A stretch of 63,051 nucleotides of DNA from an uncultured Eubacterium sp. (GCA_910584345.1 CAJTZX010000017.1:1-63051); one strand, 5' to 3'; shown: positions 17,177 through 26,291, numbered from the stretch's first letter. Made by a program: numbers and translations. The notes: generated by a model from the sequence alone, not told the origin.

Positions 17177-18273
17177 ACAGCAAAGATTTATACGATGCCA
17201 TCGGGGCGTTGGACGACGATATCCTGGAGCAAAGCGAATTTTCCAAAAGAAAAACCAGCTGGTTGAAGCGAGGGCCTATGGCGGCGTGCCTCTGCCTGGC
17301 AGCGGGGGCTTTTTTTTTGGCAAGAGGCAGCCAGGTAGAAGTAAAGGAGATCGGGAGTTTGGAGGAAGTGGTAACATCTTACGGCGGCAATCTGTTAGCC
17401 GAGCGTTTGACAGCCCCCGATGTCAGAACTACCAGTGTCCATTTGAATTATACGAAGGGCGGAAATTCTTCTGACCCTGCCGACTGGGACTCCTTGACAA
17501 TTGCAGGAAACTACAATGGCCAAGATTTTACCATGGATTGTATTTTTGACGGTCAGACGGGCAAAAAAGATACCTCAAAAGCTTTCGCCACGACCCAATA
17601 TGGCGATGTGGAGGTAAACATTTATCGGGAGAAAAGCGATTGGGGCAAACACAAATCATTTTCCTATCGAGCCCAATTTACTTTGAACGGTGTAACCTAC
17701 AATCTATCCATTTATTCCGATGACATGGAAGATATCTACGCCTGCCTTGACTTGGTTCTGGGTGAACATGAAAGCGGCGGGGATCAGTCTGGAGCCACAC
17801 TGACCAATGTACTGGGCCTTGGTGTGTGCCGCATTGAGATGGAGGAAATCTCCCCCTACCAGTACACATGGCACTACTATGTTAATGTGGATGGCGAAGA
17901 CGTATGTGTTGCGGAGCAGTTTGGATATGACGGCCCCGAAGCATGGAGCCGGGATCTGGATGGCGATGGTGTACCTGAATTGATCTGCAATAACACCTAC
18001 GGAGACGGAGCCGAGAATGTTTTCGTCTATCGTAACAGCAACGGCATAATTGAGGAAGGCTGCGTCAGGGAGTCCTATTATAAGGAAAAATTTGGATTGC
18101 CCCGTCATTTGGAAGGTGGGATGTCCGGCGCCCTCATTGAGCGGTACGATTCGGAACAAGGCGTTTTTACTGCAACCGATTACAATACCAGCGGCTATGA
18201 TGACCCGGTAACGGTAGAATTCGATGATGGTCTGGAACCTTTCGTCTTCTTTCCATTCACGCACCGCCCCTGA
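17173..18273 (+). CDS. Membrane-anchored anti-sigma-like protein
   Basis: 366 residues. A short cytoplasmic N-terminus (MNSKDLYDAIGALDDDILEQ, about 1-33) is followed by one membrane helix (about 34-51) and a large extracellular region. The N-terminal motif is typical of anti-sigma partners of Clostridial ECF factors. The extracellular part contains an FG-GAP-like calcium loop (DLDGDGVPELICNNTYGDG, about 256-275), suggesting a ligand- or envelope-stress-sensing beta domain. Start overlaps the sigma gene stop. The C-terminus runs close to the relic transposase at 18296, but the last residues (DDGLEPFVFFPFTH) look like a natural end. Confidence 0.75.
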   Translation: MNSKDLYDAIGALDDDILEQSEFSKRKTSWLKRGPMAACLCLAAGAFFLARGSQVEVKEIGSLEEVVTSYGGNLLAERLTAPDVRTTSVHLNYTKGGNSSDPADWDSLTIAGNYNGQDFTMDCIFDGQTGKKDTSKAFATTQYGDVEVNIYREKSDWGKHKSFSYRAQFTLNGVTYNLSIYSDDMEDIYACLDLVLGEHESGGDQSGATLTNVLGLGVCRIEMEEISPYQYTWHYYVNVDGEDVCVAEQFGYDGPEAWSRDLDGDGVPELICNNTYGDGAENVFVYRNSNGIIEEGCVRESYYKEKFGLPRHLEGGMSGALIERYDSEQGVFTATDYNTSGYDDPVTVEFDDGLEPFVFFPFTHRP

Positions 18274-18295
18274 AAGATCGTTTCTACGCATTTGC

Positions 18296-18852
18296 CTTGA
18301 GCGTTTATGTACACCGCAGGCTGTATGGCTATGCGGTGTTTCTGAAGCCGCGTGGCGGAAGCGTTTTTCAAAAGCTGCGCCTTTCTTGCGCGAAATACTG
18401 CATTCCCTGCTTTCCGCCCTTCTTCCGGCCGCAGATATCCCTGCTTTTGCAGGAGTGAAAAATGTGCTCCAGGCGGATGCGTCCGTCATCCGCCTGGAGG
18501 AAATGCAGCAGGAGCAAGGCGCGGACGCAATCCTGCACATCACACCGAAAAGTTTCTGCCTGTATAATGCGGACGGGAAAAAGATTTCCCTGACGGCCCT
18601 GCTGGAAGAAGCGGAAGAAAAGCGTCTGGAGTGGATTGACATTTTCGGTTTCTGCAAATATAAGGGGAAAACCGGCTTTGTCCGTGTAACTGCCCATAAG
18701 CTTCCGGCCTGCCAGGCAGAAAAGGCAAGGAAATTATGCATCTTTACAGAAGCCGCTGGCAGGTGGAGCTTCTGTTTAAGCGCTTCAAGCAGAACTTTTC
18801 CATCCACACCATAAAAGCCGGAAGCGGCGCCTATGGGGCGTATCCCGCGTAA
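18296..18852 (+). mobile_element. IS4-type transposase relic
   Basis: Disconnected pieces of one transposase: ERLCTPQAVWLCGVSEAAW, the middle segment VKNVLQADASVIRLEEMQQ and AILHITPKSFCLYNADGKK, and, in another frame, the C-terminal YRSRWQVELLFKRFKQNFSIH with the Y-2-R-3-E-6-K signature of IS4-type DDE transposases, ending AGSGAYGAYPA. The stretch between the ribonuclease-H core and the signature is missing and the frame changes near 18735, so it is inactive. No terminal inverted repeats were identified. It directly abuts the sigma/anti-sigma genes. Confidence 0.75.
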
Positions 18853-19029
18853 CTGAAAGATACATTTCCCCGTCCATGACCGCGATTTCGTCTTGTGTCA
18901 TAAGCTCATTGCTACATTGTCAAGTGGTGAATTCAAAACTCATAAAAATATTGCTAAATTAAGAATTATCACATATAATAATATTTGAAATTAATCCTTT
19001 GGAATAGCACATTGAGAGGAGGTACCGAA

Positions 19030-19218
19030 ATGGCAACATCGAGTATTTTTGCTAATTTAAAGATTACAGACACTAAAAAAATTGAGGATTTTGTAGATGC
19101 AATCGAAGCATCTATTGCTGATCCCGTACCTGTTCACGGTACATCAAAAAACACCATACTGTCTGACCCTGATGCAATAAGGGCATTATGGAACAAAAGG
19201 AAAGAAAAAAATGAATAA
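19030..19218 (+). CDS. Putative antitoxin paired with GNAT toxin
   Basis: 62 residues: MATSSIFANLKITDTKKIEDF, then an acidic helix and a basic C-terminal tail (ALWNKRKEKNE). The start at 19030 has GAGAGGAGGT upstream; a longer frame from 18985 is unlikely. Size, an N-terminal strand-helix likely to form a dimer, and an 8-nt overlap with a downstream GNAT-fold gene make it a probable type II antitoxin. The exact DNA-binding family is not clear from sequence. It would neutralise the toxin and repress the pair. Confidence 0.7.
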   Translation: MATSSIFANLKITDTKKIEDFVDAIEASIADPVPVHGTSKNTILSDPDAIRALWNKRKEKNE

Positions 19219-19795
19219 TTACACTATAATGAATATTTTAGATTTACTGGAATCCGTTGGAACAAATGAGGTTCTGAAAGGTCTTTCCAGCTTTTCCTGT
19301 CCAAAGAATCAGGAAATCGAAAATTTTCTTCACAAAAACGCTATTGAATTTGCCAAAAGAAAACTGTCAATTACATATCTGCTTTTGGACAATTCAGATG
19401 GTGAAATTGTAGGTTACTTTACTCTGGCACACAAAGCTATTGAAATAAAAAACGACAATATCAGCAATACCGTCCGCCGAAAACTTTCTTCACATGCAAA
19501 GCTGGACGCAGATACTAATTCTTACACTGTCTCCGCATTCCTTCTTGCACAGATCGGGAAAAATTACAGTGCCGACAACGGACATCGTATCACTGGAAAG
19601 GAATTGATAGAATTTGCCAATGATGTACTAACTGACATACAGCACCGGATTGGCGGCAGCATTATTTATCTTGACTCCGAAGATAATCAAAGATTAAAAG
19701 ATTTTTATATATCGGAAAATCATTATAAAATTTTCGGTGAACGGTATTCTGCTTCAGATCATACTTACTATTTACAGATGCTGCGTTTATTCTGA
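19211..19795 (+). CDS. GNAT-family acetyltransferase, probable type II toxin
   Basis: 194 residues with a GNAT core: LLLDNSDGEIVGYFTLAHKAIEI (beta4-like strand pair), YTVSAFLLAQIGKNYSADNG where QIGKNY replaces the acetyl-CoA pyrophosphate loop Q/RxxGxG/A, and the C-terminal SEDNQRLKDFYISENHYKIFGER typical of TacT/AtaT-related toxins in Firmicutes. Such toxins acetylate the amino group of aminoacyl-tRNAs; that activity is family knowledge, not shown here. The gene overlaps its antitoxin by 8 nt. It is intact although flanked by relics. Confidence 0.75.
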   Translation: MNNYTIMNILDLLESVGTNEVLKGLSSFSCPKNQEIENFLHKNAIEFAKRKLSITYLLLDNSDGEIVGYFTLAHKAIEIKNDNISNTVRRKLSSHAKLDADTNSYTVSAFLLAQIGKNYSADNGHRITGKELIEFANDVLTDIQHRIGGSIIYLDSEDNQRLKDFYISENHYKIFGERYSASDHTYYLQMLRLF

Positions 19796-19898
19796 CTGAG
19801 TACCTGTTTGACAAACCAATCATTTAAGTTTATTTATGTACGCTATTTTTTGTCTATTACCATTTTCGCATGAATTTGCCTGAAAATGTATAGCAGAT

Positions 19899-19930
19899 AC
19901 CCTCTGTACAAATACTGCCATACAGAGGGT
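19899..19930. terminator. Hairpin between toxin and helicase relic
   Basis: Perfect 10-bp arms ACCCTCTGTA (19899-19908) and TACAGAGGGT (19921-19930) with a 12-nt loop, between the convergent GNAT gene and the helicase. T-runs are weak, so efficiency is uncertain. Confidence 0.6.
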
Positions 19931-19968
19931 GCTTTTATCCATTATAATTCTTTGGAAATTATAAATCA

Positions 19969-22034
19969 TCAAATAGGAGTGCAGTTTTCTTTCCCAAACC
20001 ATTCCTCTGCCATAGCCAGCATTTCATTCGATGGATGCTCACAATATACCGCCAAACTGTCTTTTACCCTAGAGCGTGTTTGAAAAATGCTTTCCGTGAG
20101 ATGTGCTTCACACTTTGTGTAGAATTCATCCCAAATTTATGAGTCGTAGCGGGCTACGTTGATTAAATTTGGGATAAATTCTCCGCATAGTGGGGAGTGC
20201 AGATCGCGGGAATGATTTTTCAAACACGCTCTAGTACAGCAGACATAAAACAGTTTTCTAGTGCGCTTTAAGACATTATCATTGCATCTGGGATGCGATG
20301 GATTGAATAAATATTCGAAATTGTAATCCCGCCATCTTCCATTATCCAATACTACCAATACATTCTTAAATTCCTCACCCTTAATTTTATGCTGAGTGGA
20401 GAATGGGGTATACCATTCCAAATAATAGTAAAGTTTAGCAAATTCGTCATATTTTACTTTTGAAACTCTGTTATATAAATACTCATTATTTTTAATAAAG
20501 CCTTCTATAATGTCATCTTTCATGCATAATCTGCTGTCGTGTGCATAACAAATTACGTCATGGATTGTCTTTTGGCCCATGCTGCGTAATGCTTCTATTT
20601 TATCTTTGATATACACCTTATCAGATATTTTAGTAATATGAAATGATGTCTTTCTGATAAATTCATTATACTCATTTTTTTCATACAACTGAATAATTTC
20701 ATGTATCTTGAATAGATGTCGTATCAGCTTATCCCTCTTTGACTGTATAGATGCTTTTTCATCTATGCTTTTTTTATCAGAAATTAAATTATCCTTATCA
20801 AAATTAATCCTTTTGACTATTGCAAACGGCTTGTCTTTCAGCATATTATACAGGAAGCGGTTCTCCTGGCTTTGCAAAAATACCTCAATGCGCTTTTTGT
20901 TGCGATTTTTTACCTGAGCACGATCCGAGTAGCGCCAGTCCGATGATCTTAAAACAGCATCAAATGTCTGGCTTTCATTTATTTCAATCTTTTCCTTTTT
21001 TACCCATTGCAAAAAATTCCTTTTCAGTTTTATAACAGGATCCTTATCATAGATTTTCATTAATTCAGGAAATCCTGCCGCTTCGGCAATAAGATTATTA
21101 GTCAGCCACAGTTCTTTAGTTTCTCTCGGATTATGGAAATCCCAATTCGAAAAAAACTTATTTTTCTTTATATCATTCAAAGACACATTAGTTCCATACA
21201 AAAACCTAATTCTGCCTTCTTTTACCATTCCATTCTCCATGTTAGGCGCATTCTGGTCTGTGGATGGCCGCTGCTGTAACCCGTCAAAACGAATTTTATT
21301 AGCCAAATCTATAACTAATTGAGGATTTCTTCTGTTTTGAGTTTTCTTTATTCCGTAACACACCCCTTTTTTATATATTCTTCTAAGTCACCAATACCAT
21401 CATCATATATTGACTGCATGGCATCACCAAAAAATCCTACAGTATTCTTTTTTCTGCCTTTAGGCAGAAAATCAAGAAGTATCTCTATTACTTCCAAAGC
21501 TGTATCCTGATATTCGTCCACCAAAATATATTCATATTTCCAACATAGAATTTCGCATAATTTAGGATATTTTTTATACATCTGATTTACTAAAACAATT
21601 ACTTCATCATGTGAAATCTCGCCGTTTGCCAGCCTTAAATGTTCTGCATATCTAATTCCGTCATCAAATGAATTGAAATATGGTATTTCAACAAATATAT
21701 TTTTGTAATTGATTTCAGGGTTGTTTATCCCTTCAATCAGCGTACCTTTCAATTCTTCCTGAAACGGTGATATGTTTTTCCATAAGAAATCATGTATAGT
21801 TGAAATCCATAATCTTGAATTTAAAACCCTATTTTCGATTTCATGCACAGCGGCATTTGTAAATGTTATACACGCAATTCTAGCTTTTGTATTACGTCTA
21901 TAAATCTCATTAATAACCGACACTAATGAATACGTTTTTCCGCTGCCTGCTCCTCCACTTAGAAGAAAATTTTTTCCGCTGCCAATAAGCCCAAATAAAT
22001 CTTCCACTTCCTGTTCTAATCTTTCTGCAGCCAT
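19969..22034 (-). pseudogene. UvrD/PcrA-like helicase, frameshifted and split by a MITE
   Basis: Superfamily 1 helicase. Walker A is in LLSGGAGSGKTYSLV, followed by ACITFTNAA (motif Ia), ILVDEYQDT (motif II) and GDAMQSIY (motif III). The frame breaks after KKGCVTE at 21348; restoring one A (GAATAAAG to GAAATAAAG) joins it to IKKTQNRRNPQ. The second part reaches FYVCCTR (motif VI region) at about 20236, where a 166-bp MITE interrupts it. Beyond the MITE the same protein resumes as VKDSLAVYCEHPSNEML and ends GKENCTPI, TGA at 19969-19971. Reconstructed length is about 630 residues. Start ATG at 22034 has GGAGGGG inside the recombinase gene end. UvrD-like proteins of this kind often serve phage-defence systems, but no partner nuclease is present. 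Confidence 0.8.
20069..20234. mobile_element. 166-bp MITE with 20-bp perfect terminal repeats
   Basis: Ends are perfect inverted repeats: CTAGAGCGTGTTTGAAAAAT (20069-20088) and its complement (20215-20234). The interior also pairs: GAATTCATCCCAAATTTA against TAAATTTGGGATAAATTC with one mismatch, and CGTAG-CGGG-CTACG at the centre, so the whole element can fold into one long hairpin. It has no gene. The ends CTAG/TA fit the TA target duplication of IS630/Tc1-type transposases. It interrupts the helicase coding sequence between TGTACTA and GGGTAAAAG. Confidence 0.85.
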
Positions 22035-22035
22035 T

Positions 22036-22465
22036 CTAACCCCTCCCTGATATATGCCGGAATCTTCCAGTCATTTCTGCATTACTGCTATGATTTTTTA
22101 TAATACGGTTTACTGTGCTTCTGGATAGCTCTGTATTTCTCACTATATCAGCTATCTTCATACCACTGTCATATAATGCCATCACCATTTCTGCTTTCAC
22201 ATTCTGCTTGGTCTGCCACCATTGCGTCCTCTTGCCTTTGCAGATACTAACCTCTCTTTGGTTCTTTGACTGATTAAACACGCTCAAACTGCGATAAACC
22301 AGACATTACAGTTAATAAAAAATGATTATAAGGATTATTGCTTGTGGTATCTAACCAAGTATCTTTCAGACTTTTTATGTATGCACCTTTATTATTAACT
22401 TTGTCAACGATTTCAAATAAATCTTTCGTTCTTCTGGAAATTCTTGTTAAATCAGCTATCATCCC
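22036..22465 (-). pseudogene. Serine recombinase (resolvase) relic with two frameshifts
   Basis: Three frames concatenate into one resolvase: MIADLTRISRRTKDLFEIVDK through MSGLSQFER (22462-22280), then ISQRTKERLVSAKARGRNGG RP, then KQNVKAEMVMALYDSGMKIAD with the helix-turn-helix SRSTVNRIIKN and a stop at 22036. Each switch needs one missing base. The first ~65 residues with the catalytic Ser are absent. The helicase start lies 2 nt from its stop and uses a ribosome binding site in its end, so recombinase and helicase were once one translational unit. Confidence 0.75.
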
Positions 22466-22489
22466 GTCTTTGACACTTTGATAAAAATA

Positions 22490-22530
22490 AAACTGCTACA
22501 CCCCTTGATTTATAAGCGTTGTAGCAGTTT
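22490..22530. terminator. Hairpin upstream of the recombinase relic
   Basis: 11-bp perfect arms AAACTGCTACA (22490-22500) and TGTAGCAGTTT (22520-22530), 19-nt loop. It marks the edge of the relic block; it could be a terminator of a lost gene or an element end. Confidence 0.45.
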
Positions 22531-22959
22531 GAGTCCAAATTTAATATATAGTAATATCTCAAATTCTGTAAATTTTTAGTAAACCTTGATATTATGCGGA
22601 ATTATAGGATAAAGCGTTCATGCCAGTATGTATATGAGTATATTACATCTACAACAGGAAAATATCAAAAGATACTGACATTACTATATAGCGAAACAAA
22701 ATTCTTGACGACGAAAATATAGATATTATAAGGGGTTTAATGGCTTTATTAAAAATCTGACTATCAAAGACCCGCTGTTCATGCGCCTAAATTTTTGACG
22801 CTATTTTGCCGCCCTTGCTTCAAAAGCGAGCTTGTAAAGAGATACGGCGTGGTATAAGCAGAAGCGACTAAAGCCTTGAAAATCAAGAGTTTCCACCGCT
22901 TCCTATAAAGACTTGTGAGAAGTTATAAGACGATTTTCGTCTATAAAATCAATAAAAAT
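22531..22959. other. Gene-free stretch, no supported content
   Basis: No frame with a ribosome binding site or recognisable product. The part 22795-22920 is more GC-rich than its surroundings and contains AAGCGAGCTTGTAAAGAG and ACGGCGTGG, possibly the end of a lost mobile element; nothing firmer can be said. Confidence 0.3.
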
Positions 22960-23577
22960 TTATATTTTCTTCATCAAAGGAATCAGCATTCCTCCAACCG
23001 AATTACCGATTGTAATAACCAAAATACTTGTTACTGCCTTTGCTGACCATGCCCCTCCTAAAAAGTAATAAAACATATCTGCAATACAATGCTCAAAACC
23101 GCATAATATAAAAGCGGCTACTCCCATAAATAAAATTGCAGGATGCTGTGTAGTCTTATAACCGTCCACTGCAGCAAACATTAAAAAGCCGCAAAATACT
23201 GCCAGCAAAAACAAACTAAACAGATTATCATTTATTTTAGTCGCGCTTATTGCAGCAGCTATATCCGAAATACCCTTGATCCTGCTTTGCATTACCGCTG
23301 CTGCCGTAAGCCCCGTTCCGGCCAGATTCCCAAACCATATGACCATTAAATCTAATAAATATGTAAATGACTGATTGACCAGATATCCTATTTTTCCTGT
23401 ATAAAGATTGAATCCATGCACGCAGATCATATACAGCCCTACCGTAAACATCAGCGCCGCGGCTATTTTGTTTTCTACTGATAAATATACAATTCCCCCA
23501 ATGCCGATTGCGATGCCTGCCAAAACTGCCAGAGCAAACATACGGGTATATTTTTTTATGCTGTTTTCTCTCATCAT
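22960..23577 (-). CDS. Formate/nitrite transporter (FNT) family channel
   Basis: 205 residues with six membrane helices in the aquaporin-like FNT fold. Recognisable elements are the LxxGxxIGxG segment (LAGIAIGIGGIVYLS), GKIGYLVNQ, WFGNLAGTG (helix 2-3 break), ILCGFEHCIADMFYY (helix 5 break with the conserved His) and TIGNSVGGM. It probably exports formate made by pyruvate formate-lyase, or takes up a small monovalent anion. It is shorter than E. coli FocA (285) because both tails are trimmed. It is monocistronic, with a weak ribosome binding site (CGGAGTG). Confidence 0.88.
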   Translation of the reverse strand: MMRENSIKKYTRMFALAVLAGIAIGIGGIVYLSVENKIAAALMFTVGLYMICVHGFNLYTGKIGYLVNQSFTYLLDLMVIWFGNLAGTGLTAAAVMQSRIKGISDIAAAISATKINDNLFSLFLLAVFCGFLMFAAVDGYKTTQHPAILFMGVAAFILCGFEHCIADMFYYFLGGAWSAKAVTSILVITIGNSVGGMLIPLMKKI

Positions 23578-23635
23578 TTTTATTCACACTCCGAACGCCT
23601 TCTCTTATTCTTACCTATAGCAGAACAACACTGCC

Positions 23636-24388
23636 TTAAACGAAATGTTCTTCTACCCTGTTCAAAAACTCATTCATTGTCATAAATTCATATGGAATCC
23701 TTTGTTTTATTTCATCTGAATACACATACATATTAGGTCTTGCTAACACAATCATTGTTTTTACATTATAATTCTGCTGTGTGCCTCCCAAATATCTTAT
23801 TAAAAATTCAAGATTGTTTTTTAAAGCGTTTTTAAAACACTCTGTTTCAACTGTACTGAAAGCCATATCACACAATGTCGTTTCTTCCGGTGCATCCTCT
23901 ATTCTTTCCATGTTCGCGGTTAACAAACTATAACATTTTGCATAAATAAAAATATCTCCTAAATATGTATATCCTTCCGCATCCTTTTTCGTTAATGGCC
24001 CTCCCCTATCCTGATTTTTTAAATGACATACCATATATATCAAGAAATTGATACTATCTCTTTCATCTGTAATAAATTTTAATCTGTTGTCTGACTTCGT
24101 CATATTTTTTGTTAAATACTCTTTTATGAAAAACAAGCTCACCAGTAATTTATCTTTATCATATAAGCCGATAAAGCGTTCTAAGCTCTTTTTATAAATA
24201 TCAAGCAGTTCCTTGCAGCTTTCTAATAAAGACAACCCTTTATTTTCAATTGCAATAATGTATCGTTTGTAGAATAATTCTTTTTCAAACTGACTACTAA
24301 ATATCTCATAAGATCGTTTCCATATATCAAATGCAAAATAATTACCCTCCATATATACATCCAATTCATTCATATCCGTATTTTCCAT
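23636..24388 (-). CDS. Hypothetical cytoplasmic protein
   Basis: 250 residues, unrecognised. It is predicted mostly helical, rich in Lys, Glu, Phe and Tyr, with no signal peptide or membrane helix and no catalytic motif I can name. Cysteines occur singly and suggest no metal site. Start ATG follows GGGAGG, so it is translated. It stands alone between the FNT gene and the 73-residue protein gene, all on the same strand, with about 100 bp gaps. Confidence 0.65.
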   Translation of the reverse strand: MENTDMNELDVYMEGNYFAFDIWKRSYEIFSSQFEKELFYKRYIIAIENKGLSLLESCKELLDIYKKSLERFIGLYDKDKLLVSLFFIKEYLTKNMTKSDNRLKFITDERDSINFLIYMVCHLKNQDRGGPLTKKDAEGYTYLGDIFIYAKCYSLLTANMERIEDAPEETTLCDMAFSTVETECFKNALKNNLEFLIRYLGGTQQNYNVKTMIVLARPNMYVYSDEIKQRIPYEFMTMNEFLNRVEEHFV

Positions 24389-24492
24389 AAAAACCTCCCA
24401 TTTTCAAACATAATGAGGGATTTTAGCTCCTTTATCATTATGTCTATATAGTTACAAATCAAATATTTATTGTCTTATCAGCTACATATCAT

Positions 24493-24714
24493 TTAATATT
24501 CTTTTCCAACTTCTTCCAATCCATACATTTCCTTAAATGACTGCAAATCTTTTTCATTTCTCACAAACATGACTTCATGAAATTTTCCAGTACGACAGTC
24601 TTTAAAGCCTGCCACCTGTTCGCCATTACAAATACTGCATTTTAAAATCGGCTTCTGATTTTCCCTGTCATATTCCAATTTTTCTTTTTCTTGTTTCTTT
24701 TTCTTAAATAACAT
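24493..24714 (-). CDS. Small conserved zinc-finger-like protein
   Basis: 73 residues: a basic N-terminus (MLFKKKKQEKEK), then LKCSICNGEQVAGFKDCRTGKFHEVMF, a CxxC plus Cys and His that could bind zinc, and an acidic C-terminus. I recognise this as a small protein widespread in Lachnospiraceae, often wrongly named aspartate dehydrogenase; the true function is unknown. Ribosome binding site AAAGGAG. It lies just downstream of gdhA on the same strand, separated by a terminator. Confidence 0.7.
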   Translation of the reverse strand: MLFKKKKQEKEKLEYDRENQKPILKCSICNGEQVAGFKDCRTGKFHEVMFVRNEKDLQSFKEMYGLEEVGKEY

Positions 24715-24783
24715 CGATGATCTCCTTTCATTTTCACTTAGGAACTGTTCAGAAATAACTTTTAAATAGTTCCTTATAAAAGA

Positions 24784-24805
24784 AAAGGACTCCTAAGAGT
24801 CCTTT
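24784..24805 (-). terminator. gdhA terminator
   Basis: AAAGGACTC (24784-24792) pairs perfectly with GAGTCCTTT (24797-24805) around a 4-nt loop, followed on the minus strand by TTTTCTTTT. It is 13 bp past the gdhA stop. Confidence 0.85.
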
Positions 24806-24817
24806 CTGATTATAGGA

Positions 24818-26152
24818 TTAACATACTCCCTGTGCCAGCATTGCCTCTGCTACCTTTTCGAATCCGGCAATATTTGCTCCTGCCACATAATCGCCTTCCA
24901 TTCCATACTTCTTAGCTGCATTATCAATATTATGATAAATATTTACCATAATCTGTTTCAGCTTAGAATCCACTTCTTCAAATGTCCAGCTCAGTCTTTC
25001 AGAATTTTGTGTCATTTCCAGTGCGGATGTCGCTACACCGCCTGCATTTGCAGCCTTGCCGCCGATAAACCATACACCGTTCTCCTGCAAATACTTTGTA
25101 GCGTCAATCGTTGTAGGCATATTTGCACCTTCGCAAACAGCTTTACAGCCATTCGCAACAAGCTGTTTTACATCATCGAGCAGCAGCTCATTCTGTGTTG
25201 CGCATGGAAGCGCAATATCGCATTTAATCTGCCATACGCCGCGTCCTTCGTGATATTCTGCGCTCTTTCTTGCTGCTGCGTATTCGGTCAAACGTGCACG
25301 TTTTACTTCTTTTACTTCTTTTAATAATGCCACATCGATTCCTTCCGGATCATAAATCCATCCGGTAGAATCTGAACATGTTACAACTTTAGCGCCCATC
25401 TGCTGTGCTTTCTGCGTTGCATAAATAGCTACGTTACCAGCACCAGATATTACAACCGTCTTGCCTTCCATAGATTCTCCATGGCATTTCATCAATTCTT
25501 CCGTAATATATAATAAACCATATCCGGTTGCTTCTGTACGTGCCAGAGAACCGCCATAAGAAAGTCCCTTACCTGTCAGCACGCCTTCATAAGTACTGCG
25601 GATCTTTTTGTACTGGCCAAACATATAACCAATCTCTCTTGCACCCGTACCGATATCACCAGCCGGAACATCAACATCTGCACCAATATATTTACATAAT
25701 TCAGTCATAAAGCTCTGGCAGAATGCCATTACTTCACGATCTGATTTTCCCTTTGGATCAAAATCAGAACCGCCTTTGCCGCCGCCAATCGGAAGACCCG
25801 TCAGAGAATTTTTAAAGATCTGTTCAAAACCTAAAAATTTAATAATACCAAGATTTACAGACGGATGAAGACGCAGACCACCCTTATAAGGTCCAATTGC
25901 ATTATTGAACTGTACTCTGTATCCAGTATTCACCTGAACCTGTCCTTTATCATCTACCCACGGAACACGGAATTTAAACTGTCTGTCCGGCTCTGTCAGT
26001 CTTTCCAATAATGCCTCCCTTTTATAGAGTTCTTCATTTGCTTCAATTACAGGTCTTAAAGACTCCAATACTTCCTCTGCAGCCTGCAGAAACTCTGGCT
26101 CAGATGCATTTTTCTCTTTTACTCTTGCAAGCACATCATCTACGTAACTCAT
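24818..26152 (-). CDS. gdhA: Glutamate dehydrogenase, probably NADP-specific
   Basis: Reversible reductive amination of 2-oxoglutarate to glutamate, the main ammonium assimilation route in many gut Clostridia. 444 residues is normal for the hexameric enzyme. Visible motifs: KFRVPWVDDKGQVQVN, GPYKGGLRLHPSVN and LPIGGGKGGSDFDPKGKSD (substrate Lys residues), PAGDIGTGAREIGYM, and the Rossmann VVISGAGNVAIYA. The Rossmann loop ends in TCSDSTGW, the serine-rich type usual for NADP-dependent enzymes. Terminator at 24784-24805. No regulator adjoins it. Confidence 0.97.
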   Translation of the reverse strand: MSYVDDVLARVKEKNASEPEFLQAAEEVLESLRPVIEANEELYKREALLERLTEPDRQFKFRVPWVDDKGQVQVNTGYRVQFNNAIGPYKGGLRLHPSVNLGIIKFLGFEQIFKNSLTGLPIGGGKGGSDFDPKGKSDREVMAFCQSFMTELCKYIGADVDVPAGDIGTGAREIGYMFGQYKKIRSTYEGVLTGKGLSYGGSLARTEATGYGLLYITEELMKCHGESMEGKTVVISGAGNVAIYATQKAQQMGAKVVTCSDSTGWIYDPEGIDVALLKEVKEVKRARLTEYAAARKSAEYHEGRGVWQIKCDIALPCATQNELLLDDVKQLVANGCKAVCEGANMPTTIDATKYLQENGVWFIGGKAANAGGVATSALEMTQNSERLSWTFEEVDSKLKQIMVNIYHNIDNAAKKYGMEGDYVAGANIAGFEKVAEAMLAQGVC

Positions 26153-26291
26153 TTTGCAATCTCCTTTTTTTATAATTATTTTTTTCCTTAGTTCCTAATT
26201 TTATTATGAAATTGTGGAAACTGCAAGATATTTTTCATATTTTAACAAATTTCCTTATTTTCTTAAGCTTATGCGCTCATTCTTAGATCAT

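Noticed and set aside
17704..18807. 367-codon minus-strand frame across the anti-sigma gene and IS relic
   Set aside because: It is the antisense shadow of two real coding sequences; composition (Ala/Arg/Ser/His rich) and lack of ribosome binding site argue against a gene.
19969..22034. Gabija GajB identification of the helicase
   Set aside because: UvrD-like fold fits many systems; no GajA (OLD nuclease) gene is adjacent, only a recombinase.
22275..22285. GAGCGTGTTT in the recombinase, identical to the start of the MITE end
   Set aside because: The word is the normal coding sequence for QFER followed by a base loss; without a second end it is most simply a coincidence.
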